Below the pieces are notes generated by a model. The model worked only from the letters and a program-made list of their open reading frames with translations. It did no database searches and was not told the origin of the DNA. Made by a program: the position numbers and the translations under genes. From Bog-473 sp963821755 (GTDB lineage Bacteria > Actinomycetota > Acidimicrobiia > Acidimicrobiales > RAAP-2), in assembly GCA_963821755.1 (NCBI GenBank), contig CAWGEX010000003.1:1302001-1366000 (forward strand): DNA of 64,000 bases, given 5' to 3'. Below are positions 16,926 through 25,809 of the stretch, in pieces. Position 1 is the first letter of the stretch. Each line of letters opens with the position of its first letter.

Positions 16926-18068
16926 ATGCAGGTGGTATCGCTGCTGGTGGTTGGGGCCGGACCCTATGGAGTGGCCGTCGCAGCGCAAGCCATCGAACGG
17001 GGAGTCGACACGGTCGTCGTAGGGCATCCGATGGGCTTCTGGACGGACCACATGCCCGAAGGGATGTTTCTACGCTCAGGGACCGACTGGCACCTCGATG
17101 CGTCAGGCATCGACACCTTTGAGGCCTTCATCGAGGACCGCGGACTTTCGGCTGCCCATATCGATCCTGTCCCCATCGCCGTCTTCTTGGAGTACGCCGC
17201 CTGGTTCCAGACCCAAAAGCACGTGTCCGTCCGCGATCGGCTCGTCTCACGCCTCGAGCGCAACGACGACGCATTCGTGGCCTCGCTCGACGACGGGACC
17301 CAGATTGCAGCCGACGTCGTCGTCGCCGCTCCGGGCGCGGCCTACTTCCGCCAGTTCCCCGAGTGGGCGACACTGCTTCCCGAAGGCGTTAGTGCGGCGC
17401 ACACCTGTGATCTCGTTCGATTTCACGAGCTTGCCGGGGCACGGGTCTTGGTCGTTGGAGGTCGGCAGAGCGCGTACGAATGGGCTGCACTTTTGGGCGA
17501 ACACGGTGTCGAGCGGGTCGACATCGTTCACCGGCACGACATCCCCCGCTTCGAGCGAGTCAGTTGGAAGTTCGTCGACCCGTACATGGACGCGACGATC
17601 AGTCGTCGCGGTTGGTGGCGCTCACTGTCGGCCACCAAGCAGGTGGAAATCGCCCAGGAGTTTTGGAAAGTCGGCCGTCTTACCCTCGAGTGGTGGCTCG
17701 TGCCACGCCTCGCCGACGCGCGAATCCGTAGCTGGCCGGGCACGCACGTTGTGGACACCGCAGTGGGAGGCAATGGCACGGTCTCGGTGGCGCTCTCAAG
17801 TGGAGACCGTCTGACGTTCGACCGTCTCGTCTTCGCCACCGGGTACAAGTCCGACCTTCCTGGTGTCCCATACCTCAATGGGCTCGTTGGCAGCCTCGAG
17901 GTTGTCGACGGTTTCCCGGTTCTCGACGAAGCCTTCCAATCGTCGATCGCCGGCCTTTACATTGCCGGGTTCGCCTCCACACGCGACTTCGGTCCATTCT
18001 TCGGCTTCACCAAGGGGTGTCCCGCGGCGGCCATGCTCATCGTCGATGACGTGCTCCGACGCATGTGA
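16926..18068 (+). CDS. FAD/NAD(P)-binding oxidoreductase, flavin-monooxygenase-like
   Basis: 380 residues starting LLVVGAGPYGVAVAAQA, the FAD-binding GxGxxG fingerprint, followed by FWTDHMPEGMFLRS, DVVVAAPGAAYF, a second dinucleotide fingerprint VLVVGGRQSAYEWA (about 190-203) and the late VFATGYKSDLPGVPYL motif used by N-hydroxylating and Baeyer-Villiger-like monooxygenases. The ornithine-hydroxylase-like order of motifs is visible, but the substrate is unknown. The ATG at 16926 follows GAGAGGAGG closely. It is the largest intact enzyme of island 2 and is followed by the duplicated cassette on the opposite strand. Confidence 0.85.
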   Translation: MQVVSLLVVGAGPYGVAVAAQAIERGVDTVVVGHPMGFWTDHMPEGMFLRSGTDWHLDASGIDTFEAFIEDRGLSAAHIDPVPIAVFLEYAAWFQTQKHVSVRDRLVSRLERNDDAFVASLDDGTQIAADVVVAAPGAAYFRQFPEWATLLPEGVSAAHTCDLVRFHELAGARVLVVGGRQSAYEWAALLGEHGVERVDIVHRHDIPRFERVSWKFVDPYMDATISRRGWWRSLSATKQVEIAQEFWKVGRLTLEWWLVPRLADARIRSWPGTHVVDTAVGGNGTVSVALSSGDRLTFDRLVFATGYKSDLPGVPYLNGLVGSLEVVDGFPVLDEAFQSSIAGLYIAGFASTRDFGPFFGFTKGCPAAAMLIVDDVLRRM

Positions 18069-18156
18069 CGACGCCCGGGACCTGGGGCAGACCAGCTGGC
18101 AGATCGACGTTGGAAGTTCCAATATGAGACAACATCGATCGTCTGACGCAATGGCA

Positions 18157-18942
18157 TCATTCTTTGCGCTGCAGGAGCTGCCGGACCATAGGTTCGCGCG
18201 AAGCCGGGTCTCGACGGACTAAGTCCGCCGACACCTGTGCTCGTGCCGACGCTGTCCTGGGTACGACTCGGTCTTGGGAAATCACCATTGGTGCCGATGC
18301 CACGCCGCTGCTCACCGCTGCAGAATCGCTAGCTTGATGACGGGACCCCCACCCCATTTCGTATCCGCCACACGCCACCAATATGACTCCAGTGCCTAGG
18401 GCATATCCAACCTGATACAACAAGCCCCTGAGCGGGGATGCCGGGGCGAAGTACACACCATGTGCGGTGATCACCGTCCAAGCCCTCGGCCCGACGATGA
18501 ACCACGCTCCGCTGAGGATTGTGATCAGTCCTGGCCACAACAGACTCACCCGGCCGCGACCGGCTGCGACCTGACTCGCCGCCCATAAAACGACAATGCC
18601 CATTGCCAGGGCGACGACACCTGGGACAACGGCAAGAAGAGCATGCGCGGCATTCCAATGCAACGACGGCGTTCCGGTTGCATGAAATCCGAATACGGGT
18701 TCTACGAACGGTATGAGAGCACCCCAAGCCGAGACCAAGATCGTCAACACACCCACAGTGACGAGGCCGGTTTTGTCACCGCGCAACGGCGACTCCCCGC
18801 TTTGGACGACCTCGTCCTTGCGCATCCTTGCTCGGCGCCGCCTCGCTCGACCCCCTCCTGATGCGTCCTCGTCTCGCACGACTTCGTCTTGCGCAACTTG
18901 GGTGCCATAAGCACTGTTGCGGTCAGCAGCGCTTGTCGTCAT
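18157..18942 (-). CDS. Conserved four-helix membrane protein, cassette copy 2
   Basis: 261 residues, paralogous to the protein at 8016-8801 over its whole length. The RARRRRARMRK basic patch and the four hydrophobic segments are conserved, and most differences lie in the polar N- and C-terminal tails. Conservation of the membrane core while the tails vary suggests both copies have been under selection as proteins. ATG 18942 follows GAGGAGACCAC, the same leader as copy 1 without the doubled ATG. Function unknown. Confidence 0.75.
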   Translation of the reverse strand: MTTSAADRNSAYGTQVAQDEVVRDEDASGGGRARRRRARMRKDEVVQSGESPLRGDKTGLVTVGVLTILVSAWGALIPFVEPVFGFHATGTPSLHWNAAHALLAVVPGVVALAMGIVVLWAASQVAAGRGRVSLLWPGLITILSGAWFIVGPRAWTVITAHGVYFAPASPLRGLLYQVGYALGTGVILVACGGYEMGWGSRHQASDSAAVSSGVASAPMVISQDRVVPRTASARAQVSADLVRRDPASREPMVRQLLQRKE

Positions 18943-19079
18943 GTGGTCTCCTCACGAATAAGTGTTGTCACGCCGTTCCCCAGGGCGGAATACCCAAATT
19001 GCTGTTGCATACCTTGGGTCCCAAGACGCGGACGAGATGACCGAAGCCCTCGAATCCGCCCTTCCACCGCTAGAGGACG

Positions 19080-19357
19080 TCAGCCGTCGCCCACATAGCT
19101 GAGAAGCGGACTTACGGCATCATCGATCTTCATCACCGGGGTGACATCGAACTCCATGTGTTCGGTGTACGTCAAAAGGGACTCGTACCTGGTTCGATGT
19201 CATTGATCTCTGAAAGAATCGAACCCCCCGAACCGTTGTGTACGTAGTGAGCCACCTCGCCAGGAGCCGCCCCCCGATTGCCGGCCTCATCCAACAGCCG
19301 CTGGAAGTCGGCCCGGGATAGATGAGATTCCACTCTGTGTGTGGTGAGGAGAAGCAT
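19080..19357 (-). pseudogene. Frameshifted DUF3303-like gene, cassette copy 2
   Basis: Corresponds to the intact gene at 8931-9212. The first half reads MLLLTTHRVESHLSRADFQR in frame, but one base is missing near 19193, where copy 1 has CTGGGTCC and this copy CTGGTTC, so the conserved second half (MEFDVTPV) is out of register. One codon is also absent from the GSGG region. Unlike the other frameshifts in the window this is a deletion, which favours genuine decay, though a base-calling error cannot be excluded. Confidence 0.6.
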
Positions 19358-19607
19358 GTTTCCCTCTCATTTGATGCCGACTTGGCGGTGATGCGTAAAG
19401 TGCAACCAAGACGATGGCTGTCCCGGCCCCGGACGGCGGGCGGTATTCAGGGGGGTGCCTGTTGGAACCCACCGACCCGGACGGGACAGCCCTCCAGAAC
19501 CTAACGGCGCCAATTGAGGGGGACCTTGGAAATGCGTTACAGCTTGGTGTCGTTCAGAGCGGCAGATCTGGAGGACTTCGGCCTCTCGTTTCGCGTCCAG
19601 CCACAAG

Positions 19608-19721
19608 TCAAAAGGTCCTAACCTCAGGGCCCTCATGGTGCGAGCATCGCAATTCCGCGGCCACGGTGCCCACGATCCCGAGCTCGTCGGTGCCGTCGTA
19701 GATCCTGTAGTAGGAATCCAT
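19608..19721 (-). pseudogene. Truncated homolog of the Cys/Trp-rich protein
   Basis: The ATG at 19721 opens MDSYYRIYDGTDELGIVGTV, clearly homologous to the start of the protein at 12016-12477, but after about 22 residues the sequence diverges (ELRCSHHEG) and stops at 37. The Cys/His core of the intact protein is missing. Probably a 5' remnant left by rearrangement. Confidence 0.5.
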
Positions 19722-19734
19722 GACTTGACCGTCT

Positions 19735-19870
19735 CCAATAGATGGCGGGGATCCACTCTGGCCGGAGTCCCCAGTGTCCCGTCCGAAACGGGGGGCCAGA
19801 ATGAATCCCCGGCAGGATGGTAAGCACCCTCCGTCCCCGCGCTGTCCCGGATGGCTGGGTGTGACAGTTG
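19735..19870. repeat. Dispersed repeat, copy 2
   Basis: Matches 13262-13430, for example CCAATAG(A/G)TGGCGGGG, GTGAATCCC and GGATGGTAAGCA. In this island it directly abuts the start of the truncated homolog; in island 1 it lies after the methyltransferase, so the two islands share pieces in a different order. Confidence 0.55.
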
Positions 19871-20003
19871 CGCTATTCAGCGTTTCGGCATAAGGGGGAA
19901 GTGGGCGGATGTGAGCGGCAAGGTGTGACATGTGACATGCTCGCAACTAGGGAATTGAGCAGCTCACATCGAGTAACGCGACCTCTCGTGAAGGGGATTC
20001 GCC

Positions 20004-20276
20004 ATGGCGCAACAGGGTCAGGGTGGCAGTAAGGCGAGCCGAGCACGACTCGGTGGGGGGTCGATCGCAGCGCTCATCGGAATCGGGCTGCTCGTCATTT
20101 TCGTCGTCCAGAACACGGAGCGGATCAGATTCCACTTCTTGATCTGGCACTTCTCTTGGCCGTTGTGGATCTACACCCTCGTCATTGCCGTCGTCGGAGC
20201 CGTGGTTTGGTTTGGGCTTGGTGTCATGCGCCGGCACAGACGCCGAAAAGAGCGCCGCCAAGCCCGACGAGGATGA
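20004..20276 (+). CDS. LapA (DUF1049)-like membrane protein
   Basis: 90 residues: helix 1 (IAALIGIGLLVIFVVQN) followed by the signature VVQNTERIRFHFLIWHF, helix 2 (PLWIYTLVIAVVGAVVWFGL) and a very basic tail (RRHRRRKERRQARRG). Length and layout are closer to the family norm than the copy at 16541, and the two are not close paralogs. The ATG follows AAGGGG at 7 bases. Last gene of island 2. Confidence 0.8.
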   Translation: MAQQGQGGSKASRARLGGGSIAALIGIGLLVIFVVQNTERIRFHFLIWHFSWPLWIYTLVIAVVGAVVWFGLGVMRRHRRRKERRQARRG

Positions 20277-20299
20277 GCGCCATCAGATCACCCACCGCC

Positions 20300-20319
20300 A
20301 GTTACTAGTGAGTAATCTT
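20300..20319. repeat. Shared dyad motif, copy 2
   Basis: AGTTACTAGTGAGTAATCTT, with TTACT-N4-AGTAA arms, corresponding to 14077-14096. It lies after the LapA-like gene and before the third rnpB-end repeat. Confidence 0.45.
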
Positions 20320-20439
20320 CCGCGCCTAAATTATGGCTCGGTACCGTCCGAGTCGAATCGGCCATTGACGCGCCCGGCTCGCACCAGTTGATTCAGAATG
20401 CCGCCCTCAAGCCCCGCGTTCTGCAACCTCTCGTGTCCT

Positions 20440-20468
20440 GAATCTCGCCCACAGCCGACTCACCATCA
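20440..20468 (+). repeat. Attachment-site-like repeat, copy 3 (degraded)
   Basis: A 29-base version of the rnpB 3' end with a few substitutions and one missing base (GAATCTCGCCCACAG, then CCGACTCACC). It stands immediately before the core-genome S15 peptidase gene and would mark the outer boundary of island 2. Confidence 0.55.
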
Positions 20469-20500
20469 CCACCCCGCCCTCTTGCACGACCTTCCGGGGA

Positions 20501-23500
20501 TCAGGGTGGGACCACGGTGCTACTGGCCACCGTCACCGTGATACCGGGACTGGTGGCCGTCCCGGTCGCGTCGGTGGCCACGCTCTGCAGCGTGTAGGTG
20601 CCTATGGGTACCCCGGTTGTGTCCATCGAGGCGATCCACCCGTAGATCGTGGGGGTGGCCGTACCTACCAGCGTGTCGTTGAGGGCTCCGCCGCTGAGCT
20701 CGAACGTGACTCCGGTGGCGGGGGGAGTCCCCGTCGTGCCGGCATCGAGCACCGAACCGGCGTGCAAGGTGGCCCCAGCCGACGGCACCAGTACGGAGGT
20801 GGCGAGCGGGCTGTTGACCACGGTCACGGTGATCGGCGCACTGTGTCCGATGCCGCCGTTGGTTTCGTGGGCGACACTACGCACGGTGTAGACGCCGTTG
20901 GGCACGGTCGCGGTGTCCCAAGTTCCGATCCACCCGAAGTACGTCAATGTGGAGCCCGAGATCACCGTATGTTTGTCCGGGCCGCCTGAAGCCGTGAAGT
21001 CGACCTCTGCCGTCGTGGCCGGGGCCGCACCGGCGTCCAGCAACTGTCCGCCGGACAGCGTGGCCCCGTCGGTCGGGATCAACATGGTGGTGAGGCCGCC
21101 CGGCTGGTTGCTCTGGGCTTGGTACGCCCGGCAGGGCTCGCCTCGTAGCGAGCCACAGGCCGGCAGGGCTGGGGTGGCTGCGACGCCCGGCACGACGTTG
21201 ACGACCAGAGCCGAACTTGTCACACCACCGAGACCGACCTTGGCGCTCTGGCCGTGGTCGAGCGTGGCGAACTCCCAGATCGGCCGGTCCCCACCGGGAG
21301 CGGAGATCACGACCCGCAGTTCGGTACCGGGCCGGAAGGTGTGGACCACCGGATCGATCGGGATCTTCACCAGCGTGTAGTCGCTGACCGACAGGTTTCG
21401 GGCGTCGCTGCCCAGATAGCTCGGATCGGTGAACAGAGGTGTCGAGTCGGACAGATCGACCTGGTTCGAACTGCGCAAGAAGCCCGAGGTGACGTACTCC
21501 TCTTGGGCGGCGGACGGTCGGACCTCGGTGATGGTGGCCTGGAAGTCTTCGACCGGCGTGGCCGATTTGATCCAGAGGTCCAGCGTGGCTGGACCCACGA
21601 TGGTGGTGGCCGTCGTGAACGGAGTGGTCTCGAAGGCGATACCGTCGGCGGCGGGGACGGTCGTCCAGTCCCATCCGGGGTTGGCCGCCCAGGCGTTCCC
21701 ACTGGCCGGCAAGCTCGTCGTCGGGCGCACACTCGGATCCAATGTGAACGTGGCATTCTTCTGCCGGGAGGGGGCGACCGGGTTCAGCGTTCCTTTCCGC
21801 CCGAGGTAGAGCGACTCGACCGTGCCGGCCGGCGGCCAACTGGAGAAGTCCGCCGAATACGTGGACTGGATTGCGCCGGGTCCGGCGGATCCCGCTCCGT
21901 TGTCGAACAAGACTCGCACCAGCGGGGTCTGGGCGGCGAAGTCCGCCCGGGCGACGGCCACGTTCGCGTCGCCGGTGAAGCGGATCGCCGGGAGCGGCGC
22001 CTGGGCCGAGACGCCCGAAGCAAAGCCGGTGAACCCGTCGAGGACGGCCGAGGCCAGCGCACTGGGTGCGGTCGGGACCTGGTTGGCCACGTAGATGTCG
22101 AGGAACTCGAGCCAGCGACTGATCGTCTGGGGGTCCGTCGAGTCGATATGGCCGCCGTTCACCATGTTCGAGTAGAGCGGCGTCGACTTGGGCACCGCAT
22201 CGATCAACGCGGGCCATTGCGGGCCGGTCTGCTCATCTTGCAGGGCGCCAGACAGGAAGATCGGCACCTTGACGTGGCTCGCCCACTCGCGCATGGATCG
22301 CTGATCGAAGAGCGACGGTTGGCGACCCGGCCCTGTACCCGGCGCCACCAACTGCGGTCCGACCAGGCTGGCCAGGCTCTGTGACTGGTTGTGGAGCGCC
22401 TGGTTGGCCAGACAGGTCGACGAAGTTCCGCCGCTCGATGCCAGTTCGGCGTCGATCTCGTAATAGGTCCACGGCTGGCCGACGTTGGCAATGGGCGTCG
22501 GGGATCGCTGGGTCAGCTGACCGTTCCGGTAGGAGGCCGCCCCTTGGGCGTCGTCGATGCGGGAGGTGATCCAGCTGGCCGCGAACCCGTCGTTGTAGAT
22601 GCCACCGGGATAGCCGGTGGAGAAGAGATCATCGGTGGGGCTCATGGGGGCGATAGCGGCGAGGTCGGGTGGGTCGGTGCCGGCGGAAGGAAACTCCGAA
22701 AGGCCCGAAAAGCTGATGCCGACCATGCCGACCTTGTGATGGGCCACCCACGACTGGTGGGCCACAATCTCGACGGCGTCGTAGGCGTCATAGTCAGATG
22801 GGTATCCGAAGAGGTCAAAGGCACCACCCGAGCAGCCCGTCCCGCGCATTTGGAGGCTGACCGTGGCAAAGCCGGACACCCGGGCCAGAACAGACCCCAC
22901 CGCTGTGGCTGTGTCTGGAAGCAGGTTCGGATCGCCGCAGTTGGTGCACGTCGTATGGAGGGCCTGGGCGAGAATCCCCGGGATCGGGTCGGTGGGGCCG
23001 GCAACGTTGTAGCCGGAGTACTCGATGACCGTGGGACAGGGGCTGGCGGCGGAACAGGTTCCGCCGTAGGGGTAGCGCACGGTGGCCGCCAGTTGGATGC
23101 CGTCTCTCATGGTGATGTAATTCAGTCCCTCGTGCAGCGGCTGGCCGTTGTAGAGCGTTGAATCGGCGGCTGGGTTGACGCCGGGTGCCAGCACCGAGAA
23201 AGTCGACGTTTGCTGGGTCGTGGTGTTGTCGACCCACCGGTAGCCGGGCCCGGGGGCCAGGTCTCGGATGATCAGGGAGCCGAGGGAGTCGGCCGTACCG
23301 GGGTTGGCGACGTTCGACACGGCAGAGTTGTGCTGCATGAGGGTGATCCGGTCACCGGGATTGGCGCCGGCGAGCCATGCCTCATCGACCGAACCCTTTG
23401 CCTGAAGCTTCGAACTGCTTGCCGCAGCGGCGGTGCCCTGAAGGAGGGGAACGATACCGATGATGCCGATGGTGGCGACGGCGAACAAGGTCGCCACCCT

Positions 23501-23527
23501 GGACAGCATTCCACAACGGATTTTCAT
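20501..23527 (-). CDS. Secreted S15 family (X-Pro dipeptidyl-peptidase/CocE-like) hydrolase with Ig-like domains
   Basis: About 1008 residues. A signal peptide (LFAVATIGIIGIVPLLQG) leads to an alpha/beta-hydrolase domain with the S15 nucleophile motif GISFSG (about residue 260), an upstream TVIEYSGY oxyanion region and a His-containing segment NGGHIDST (about 455), then the jelly-roll C-terminal domain of X-Pro peptidases and cocaine-esterase-like enzymes. The last 200 residues are two Ig-like modules (MLIPTDGATLSG and VLVPSAGATLHA starts) related to those of the propeller at 1549. Secreted and probably surface-retained; the substrate (proline peptides or esters) is undetermined. The ATG at 23527 follows GGGGGGA and is preferred over the upstream codon. 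It is divergent from the mycothiol-type gene. Confidence 0.85.
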   Translation of the reverse strand: MKIRCGMLSRVATLFAVATIGIIGIVPLLQGTAAAASSSKLQAKGSVDEAWLAGANPGDRITLMQHNSAVSNVANPGTADSLGSLIIRDLAPGPGYRWVDNTTTQQTSTFSVLAPGVNPAADSTLYNGQPLHEGLNYITMRDGIQLAATVRYPYGGTCSAASPCPTVIEYSGYNVAGPTDPIPGILAQALHTTCTNCGDPNLLPDTATAVGSVLARVSGFATVSLQMRGTGCSGGAFDLFGYPSDYDAYDAVEIVAHQSWVAHHKVGMVGISFSGLSEFPSAGTDPPDLAAIAPMSPTDDLFSTGYPGGIYNDGFAASWITSRIDDAQGAASYRNGQLTQRSPTPIANVGQPWTYYEIDAELASSGGTSSTCLANQALHNQSQSLASLVGPQLVAPGTGPGRQPSLFDQRSMREWASHVKVPIFLSGALQDEQTGPQWPALIDAVPKSTPLYSNMVNGGHIDSTDPQTISRWLEFLDIYVANQVPTAPSALASAVLDGFTGFASGVSAQAPLPAIRFTGDANVAVARADFAAQTPLVRVLFDNGAGSAGPGAIQSTYSADFSSWPPAGTVESLYLGRKGTLNPVAPSRQKNATFTLDPSVRPTTSLPASGNAWAANPGWDWTTVPAADGIAFETTPFTTATTIVGPATLDLWIKSATPVEDFQATITEVRPSAAQEEYVTSGFLRSSNQVDLSDSTPLFTDPSYLGSDARNLSVSDYTLVKIPIDPVVHTFRPGTELRVVISAPGGDRPIWEFATLDHGQSAKVGLGGVTSSALVVNVVPGVAATPALPACGSLRGEPCRAYQAQSNQPGGLTTMLIPTDGATLSGGQLLDAGAAPATTAEVDFTASGGPDKHTVISGSTLTYFGWIGTWDTATVPNGVYTVRSVAHETNGGIGHSAPITVTVVNSPLATSVLVPSAGATLHAGSVLDAGTTGTPPATGVTFELSGGALNDTLVGTATPTIYGWIASMDTTGVPIGTYTLQSVATDATGTATSPGITVTVASSTVVPP

Positions 23528-23702
23528 GACTGTCCCCCCGGACGTCGGTGTGAACATCCCCGTTCCCGTTGACGGGGTGCGTCAGATCATGTCACACGAT
23601 GCAATGCAGAACCTCAATCGGCTTATGAAACCGCGTCCGATACCCGAGTTCCGTTGTGTCGTCCTTCGAGTCTCACCCGGCGGGCCCCGTTACTCTGTTT
23701 CC

Positions 23703-24332
23703 GTGCCAGTGGATCTTGGCCAGCTTTATCGTCAGGGCCGCCTACGGATTACGGACCTCGTGAGCGACCAGGAGGGTGACCGACCGGTGGCGGCGACGCC
23801 CCTCTGGACCGTGCACGACGTCGTCGCCCACATGGCCGGGGTCATGGAAGACGTGCGGACCGGGAATATGGAGGGGGTGACCACTGACCCGTGGACGGCC
23901 GCACAGATAGAACGGGGTCGATCCAAGTCGGTGTCCGAACTGCTTGATCAGTGGGCTCGGGACGCAGTCGGACCTGAAGCGATTCTCTCTACTCCCGAGG
24001 GCGCACCGTATTCACGCGCTGTCGTCGACGTCATGACCCACCTGGCCGACCTGCTCACGGCCTTCAGTCGTCCGGTCGATCTCCCGCCGGAGTTCCTGAG
24101 CTGGACTACCCCGCAGTTGATCGAGGCGTTCAACCAAGAGGCGACGTCACGCGGACTTCAACCGGTGGAGGTCGACGCTCCTGACTTCGAGGTTTTTCGG
24201 GGTCGGCTGGGCCGCCGTACAGAAGCCGAGATCAGGTCGTTCGAATGGTCGGCCAATCCAGAGCCCTATCTCGACACCTGGTTCATCTTCGGTCGAGCCG
24301 AGGCCACGCTTGGAGAAATCTGCGCCTCGTAG
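23703..24332 (+). CDS. Maleylpyruvate isomerase family mycothiol-dependent enzyme
   Basis: 209 residues with the DinB-like N-terminal domain of the family: PLWTVHDVVAHMAGVMEDV (metal-binding His, about residue 42) and VVDVMTHLADLLTAF (about 105). A GTG start at 23703 is chosen because TACTCT (23691-23696) ends 6 bases upstream and no ribosome site exists, a leaderless start. The family transfers or isomerises through mycothiol, the main actinobacterial thiol; the substrate is unknown. It is divergent from the secreted S15 hydrolase with 175 bases between starts. Confidence 0.82.
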   Translation: MPVDLGQLYRQGRLRITDLVSDQEGDRPVAATPLWTVHDVVAHMAGVMEDVRTGNMEGVTTDPWTAAQIERGRSKSVSELLDQWARDAVGPEAILSTPEGAPYSRAVVDVMTHLADLLTAFSRPVDLPPEFLSWTTPQLIEAFNQEATSRGLQPVEVDAPDFEVFRGRLGRRTEAEIRSFEWSANPEPYLDTWFIFGRAEATLGEICAS

Positions 24333-24399
24333 TGATGGTCGCGGCGGTCTAGGCGGTCGCGGCGGCCGGCGTCGACAAGGATGCGCAGCCGCCGCAATC

Positions 24400-25800
24400 T
24401 CAGGGCACGGGGCCAGATCCCACGAGTTCAGCGCCCTCACGTCCTGGCTGCAGCGTCACGATGAAGCGCGAGCCTCCGTTCTCGGCGATCGGCGACTCAG
24501 CGCGAACCGTCGCCCCCATGGCCGATGCCAACTCGGAGACGATGGCCAACCCGAGTCCCGATCCGACCTTACGGTTGGGCCCCCGGTCGGCTTGGTAGAA
24601 GCGGTCGAAGACCCGAGGCAGGTCGGCCGAAGCGATACCGGGGCCGTCGTCTTGCACCACCACCACAGGCGCGCCGGGCGGGTCCGTCTGACCCAAGGTG
24701 ACCCGAACGGACGTGCGGGCAAAGGTGAGCGCATTCTCGACGAGGTTGGCCAGGAGCTGTGCCACGCGGTCCGGATCCGCCGCCACCAGAGCCATCTCTT
24801 CGTGCGGCACCTCGATCGAAAGGTCCAATCCGCCCTTCTCGGCCAGCGGTCGGAAGCCCTCGGCCGTAATACCGACCACCTCGGCCAAGTCGGTCGGGCG
24901 AACGTGGAAGGACAGTTGCTGGGCCTCGAGCTTGCCCAGATCGAGTAGGTCACCGACCAATCGCTCGAGGCGTCGCGATTCTGCGATGATCACCTCAGCT
25001 CCCTGGGTCGTGTCGTCGATGGCACCATCACTGATGGCCTCGGCAAAGCCGCGAATCGAGGTCAACGGCGTACGGAGGTCGTGCGACACCGACAAGAGCA
25101 ATTGTCTTTCCCGGGCCCGGCCGTCGGCCAGGCTCTGCGCCATCGCATTGATGGAGCGGGCCAACGAGGAGAACTCGGTGTAGTCGCCTTCGTGGATCGG
25201 CACCCGACTGCCCAGGTCTCCCGAGGCGATCCGCCCGGTCACCTCCGTGGCTTCGATCAGCGGTCGGGTCATGCGGCGGCTCATCTGCCAGGCCACCAGG
25301 GCAGCAATCACGAGGGTGACGCCACCGGCCGCAAGGAAATAGCCCCATCCGGGGCCCAGGTAGCCCACCTCTCGAGTCAGGACGATTGCCACCTGGCCAC
25401 TGAGATGGAGACGGGCGCGTGCCCGGGCGCCCAACGTGGCCGGCGCGGCGGCAAAGACGAGGTTCCCGTTCCGACCCGAAACGGTCTGGCCCGTCTGGAG
25501 CTGGACCGGGTCAAGGTCAGCTTTGGTCAGCCCGGGTGGTGGTGGCGACACCACCGTGCCGGCCGGATCGATCCGGACGAATCGCGCGTCTTCGAGGCGA
25601 AGGACACGTTGGATGACTCTGAGCTCGGGCACCGACTGGGTGAGGCCGGTTCCCGACGTCAGTGATTGCACCTCGGTCACCAGCTGTTGCCTCGCTTGAT
25701 TGCGGGCCGAATTGCGGGTCAGAACCAGGCTCCCGGCCCCGGCCACGACCAGCCCGCCCGCCACCAGGCCGACCAGGGCCACCATCAGTCGTCGTCGCAC
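24400..25800 (-). CDS. Sensor histidine kinase (HAMP-HisKA-HATPase)
   Basis: 466 residues. Two transmembrane helices (about 5-27 and 152-172) bracket an extracytoplasmic sensor domain of about 120 residues; HAMP follows (173-226), then the phosphoacceptor SVSHDLRTPLTS with His240, and an ATPase domain with the N box (LVENAL), DDGPGI and GSGLGLAIV motifs. It phosphorylates the OmpR-type regulator encoded 9 bases upstream on the same strand, forming a classical two-component operon. The signal is unknown. Stop at 24400 leaves a short convergent gap to the mycothiol-type gene. Confidence 0.93.
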   Translation of the reverse strand: MRRRLMVALVGLVAGGLVVAGAGSLVLTRNSARNQARQQLVTEVQSLTSGTGLTQSVPELRVIQRVLRLEDARFVRIDPAGTVVSPPPPGLTKADLDPVQLQTGQTVSGRNGNLVFAAAPATLGARARARLHLSGQVAIVLTREVGYLGPGWGYFLAAGGVTLVIAALVAWQMSRRMTRPLIEATEVTGRIASGDLGSRVPIHEGDYTEFSSLARSINAMAQSLADGRARERQLLLSVSHDLRTPLTSIRGFAEAISDGAIDDTTQGAEVIIAESRRLERLVGDLLDLGKLEAQQLSFHVRPTDLAEVVGITAEGFRPLAEKGGLDLSIEVPHEEMALVAADPDRVAQLLANLVENALTFARTSVRVTLGQTDPPGAPVVVVQDDGPGIASADLPRVFDRFYQADRGPNRKVGSGLGLAIVSELASAMGATVRAESPIAENGGSRFIVTLQPGREGAELVGSGPVP

Positions 25801-25809
25801 GGGCTCACC

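Larger units (their letters stand above)
18102..19387 (-). repeat. Duplicated 1.28-kb cassette, copy 2
   Basis: Same content and orientation as 7959-9242. The membrane-protein gene is intact; the smaller gene has lost one base. The edge at 18102-18140 forms a near-perfect 11-bp dyad (GATCGACGTTG with CAACATCGATC), a plausible terminator for the membrane-protein gene that is weaker in copy 1. Confidence 0.88.
19388..20003. other. Gap with remnant and repeat only
   Basis: Apart from the 37-residue remnant and the dispersed repeat annotated separately, I see no gene. Its GC-rich first part (19410-19500) has long open frames on both strands without start signals. Confidence 0.35.

Noticed and set aside
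19367..19756. Minus-strand frame of 129 codons in island 2
   Set aside because: It covers the dispersed repeat and the truncated homolog in another frame, lacks a start signal and has no motif.
7839..20439. Search for an integrase, transposase or toxin-antitoxin pair in the islands
   Set aside because: None of the open frames shows tyrosine or serine recombinase motifs, DDE motifs or recognisable toxin families, so I list no mobile-element gene.
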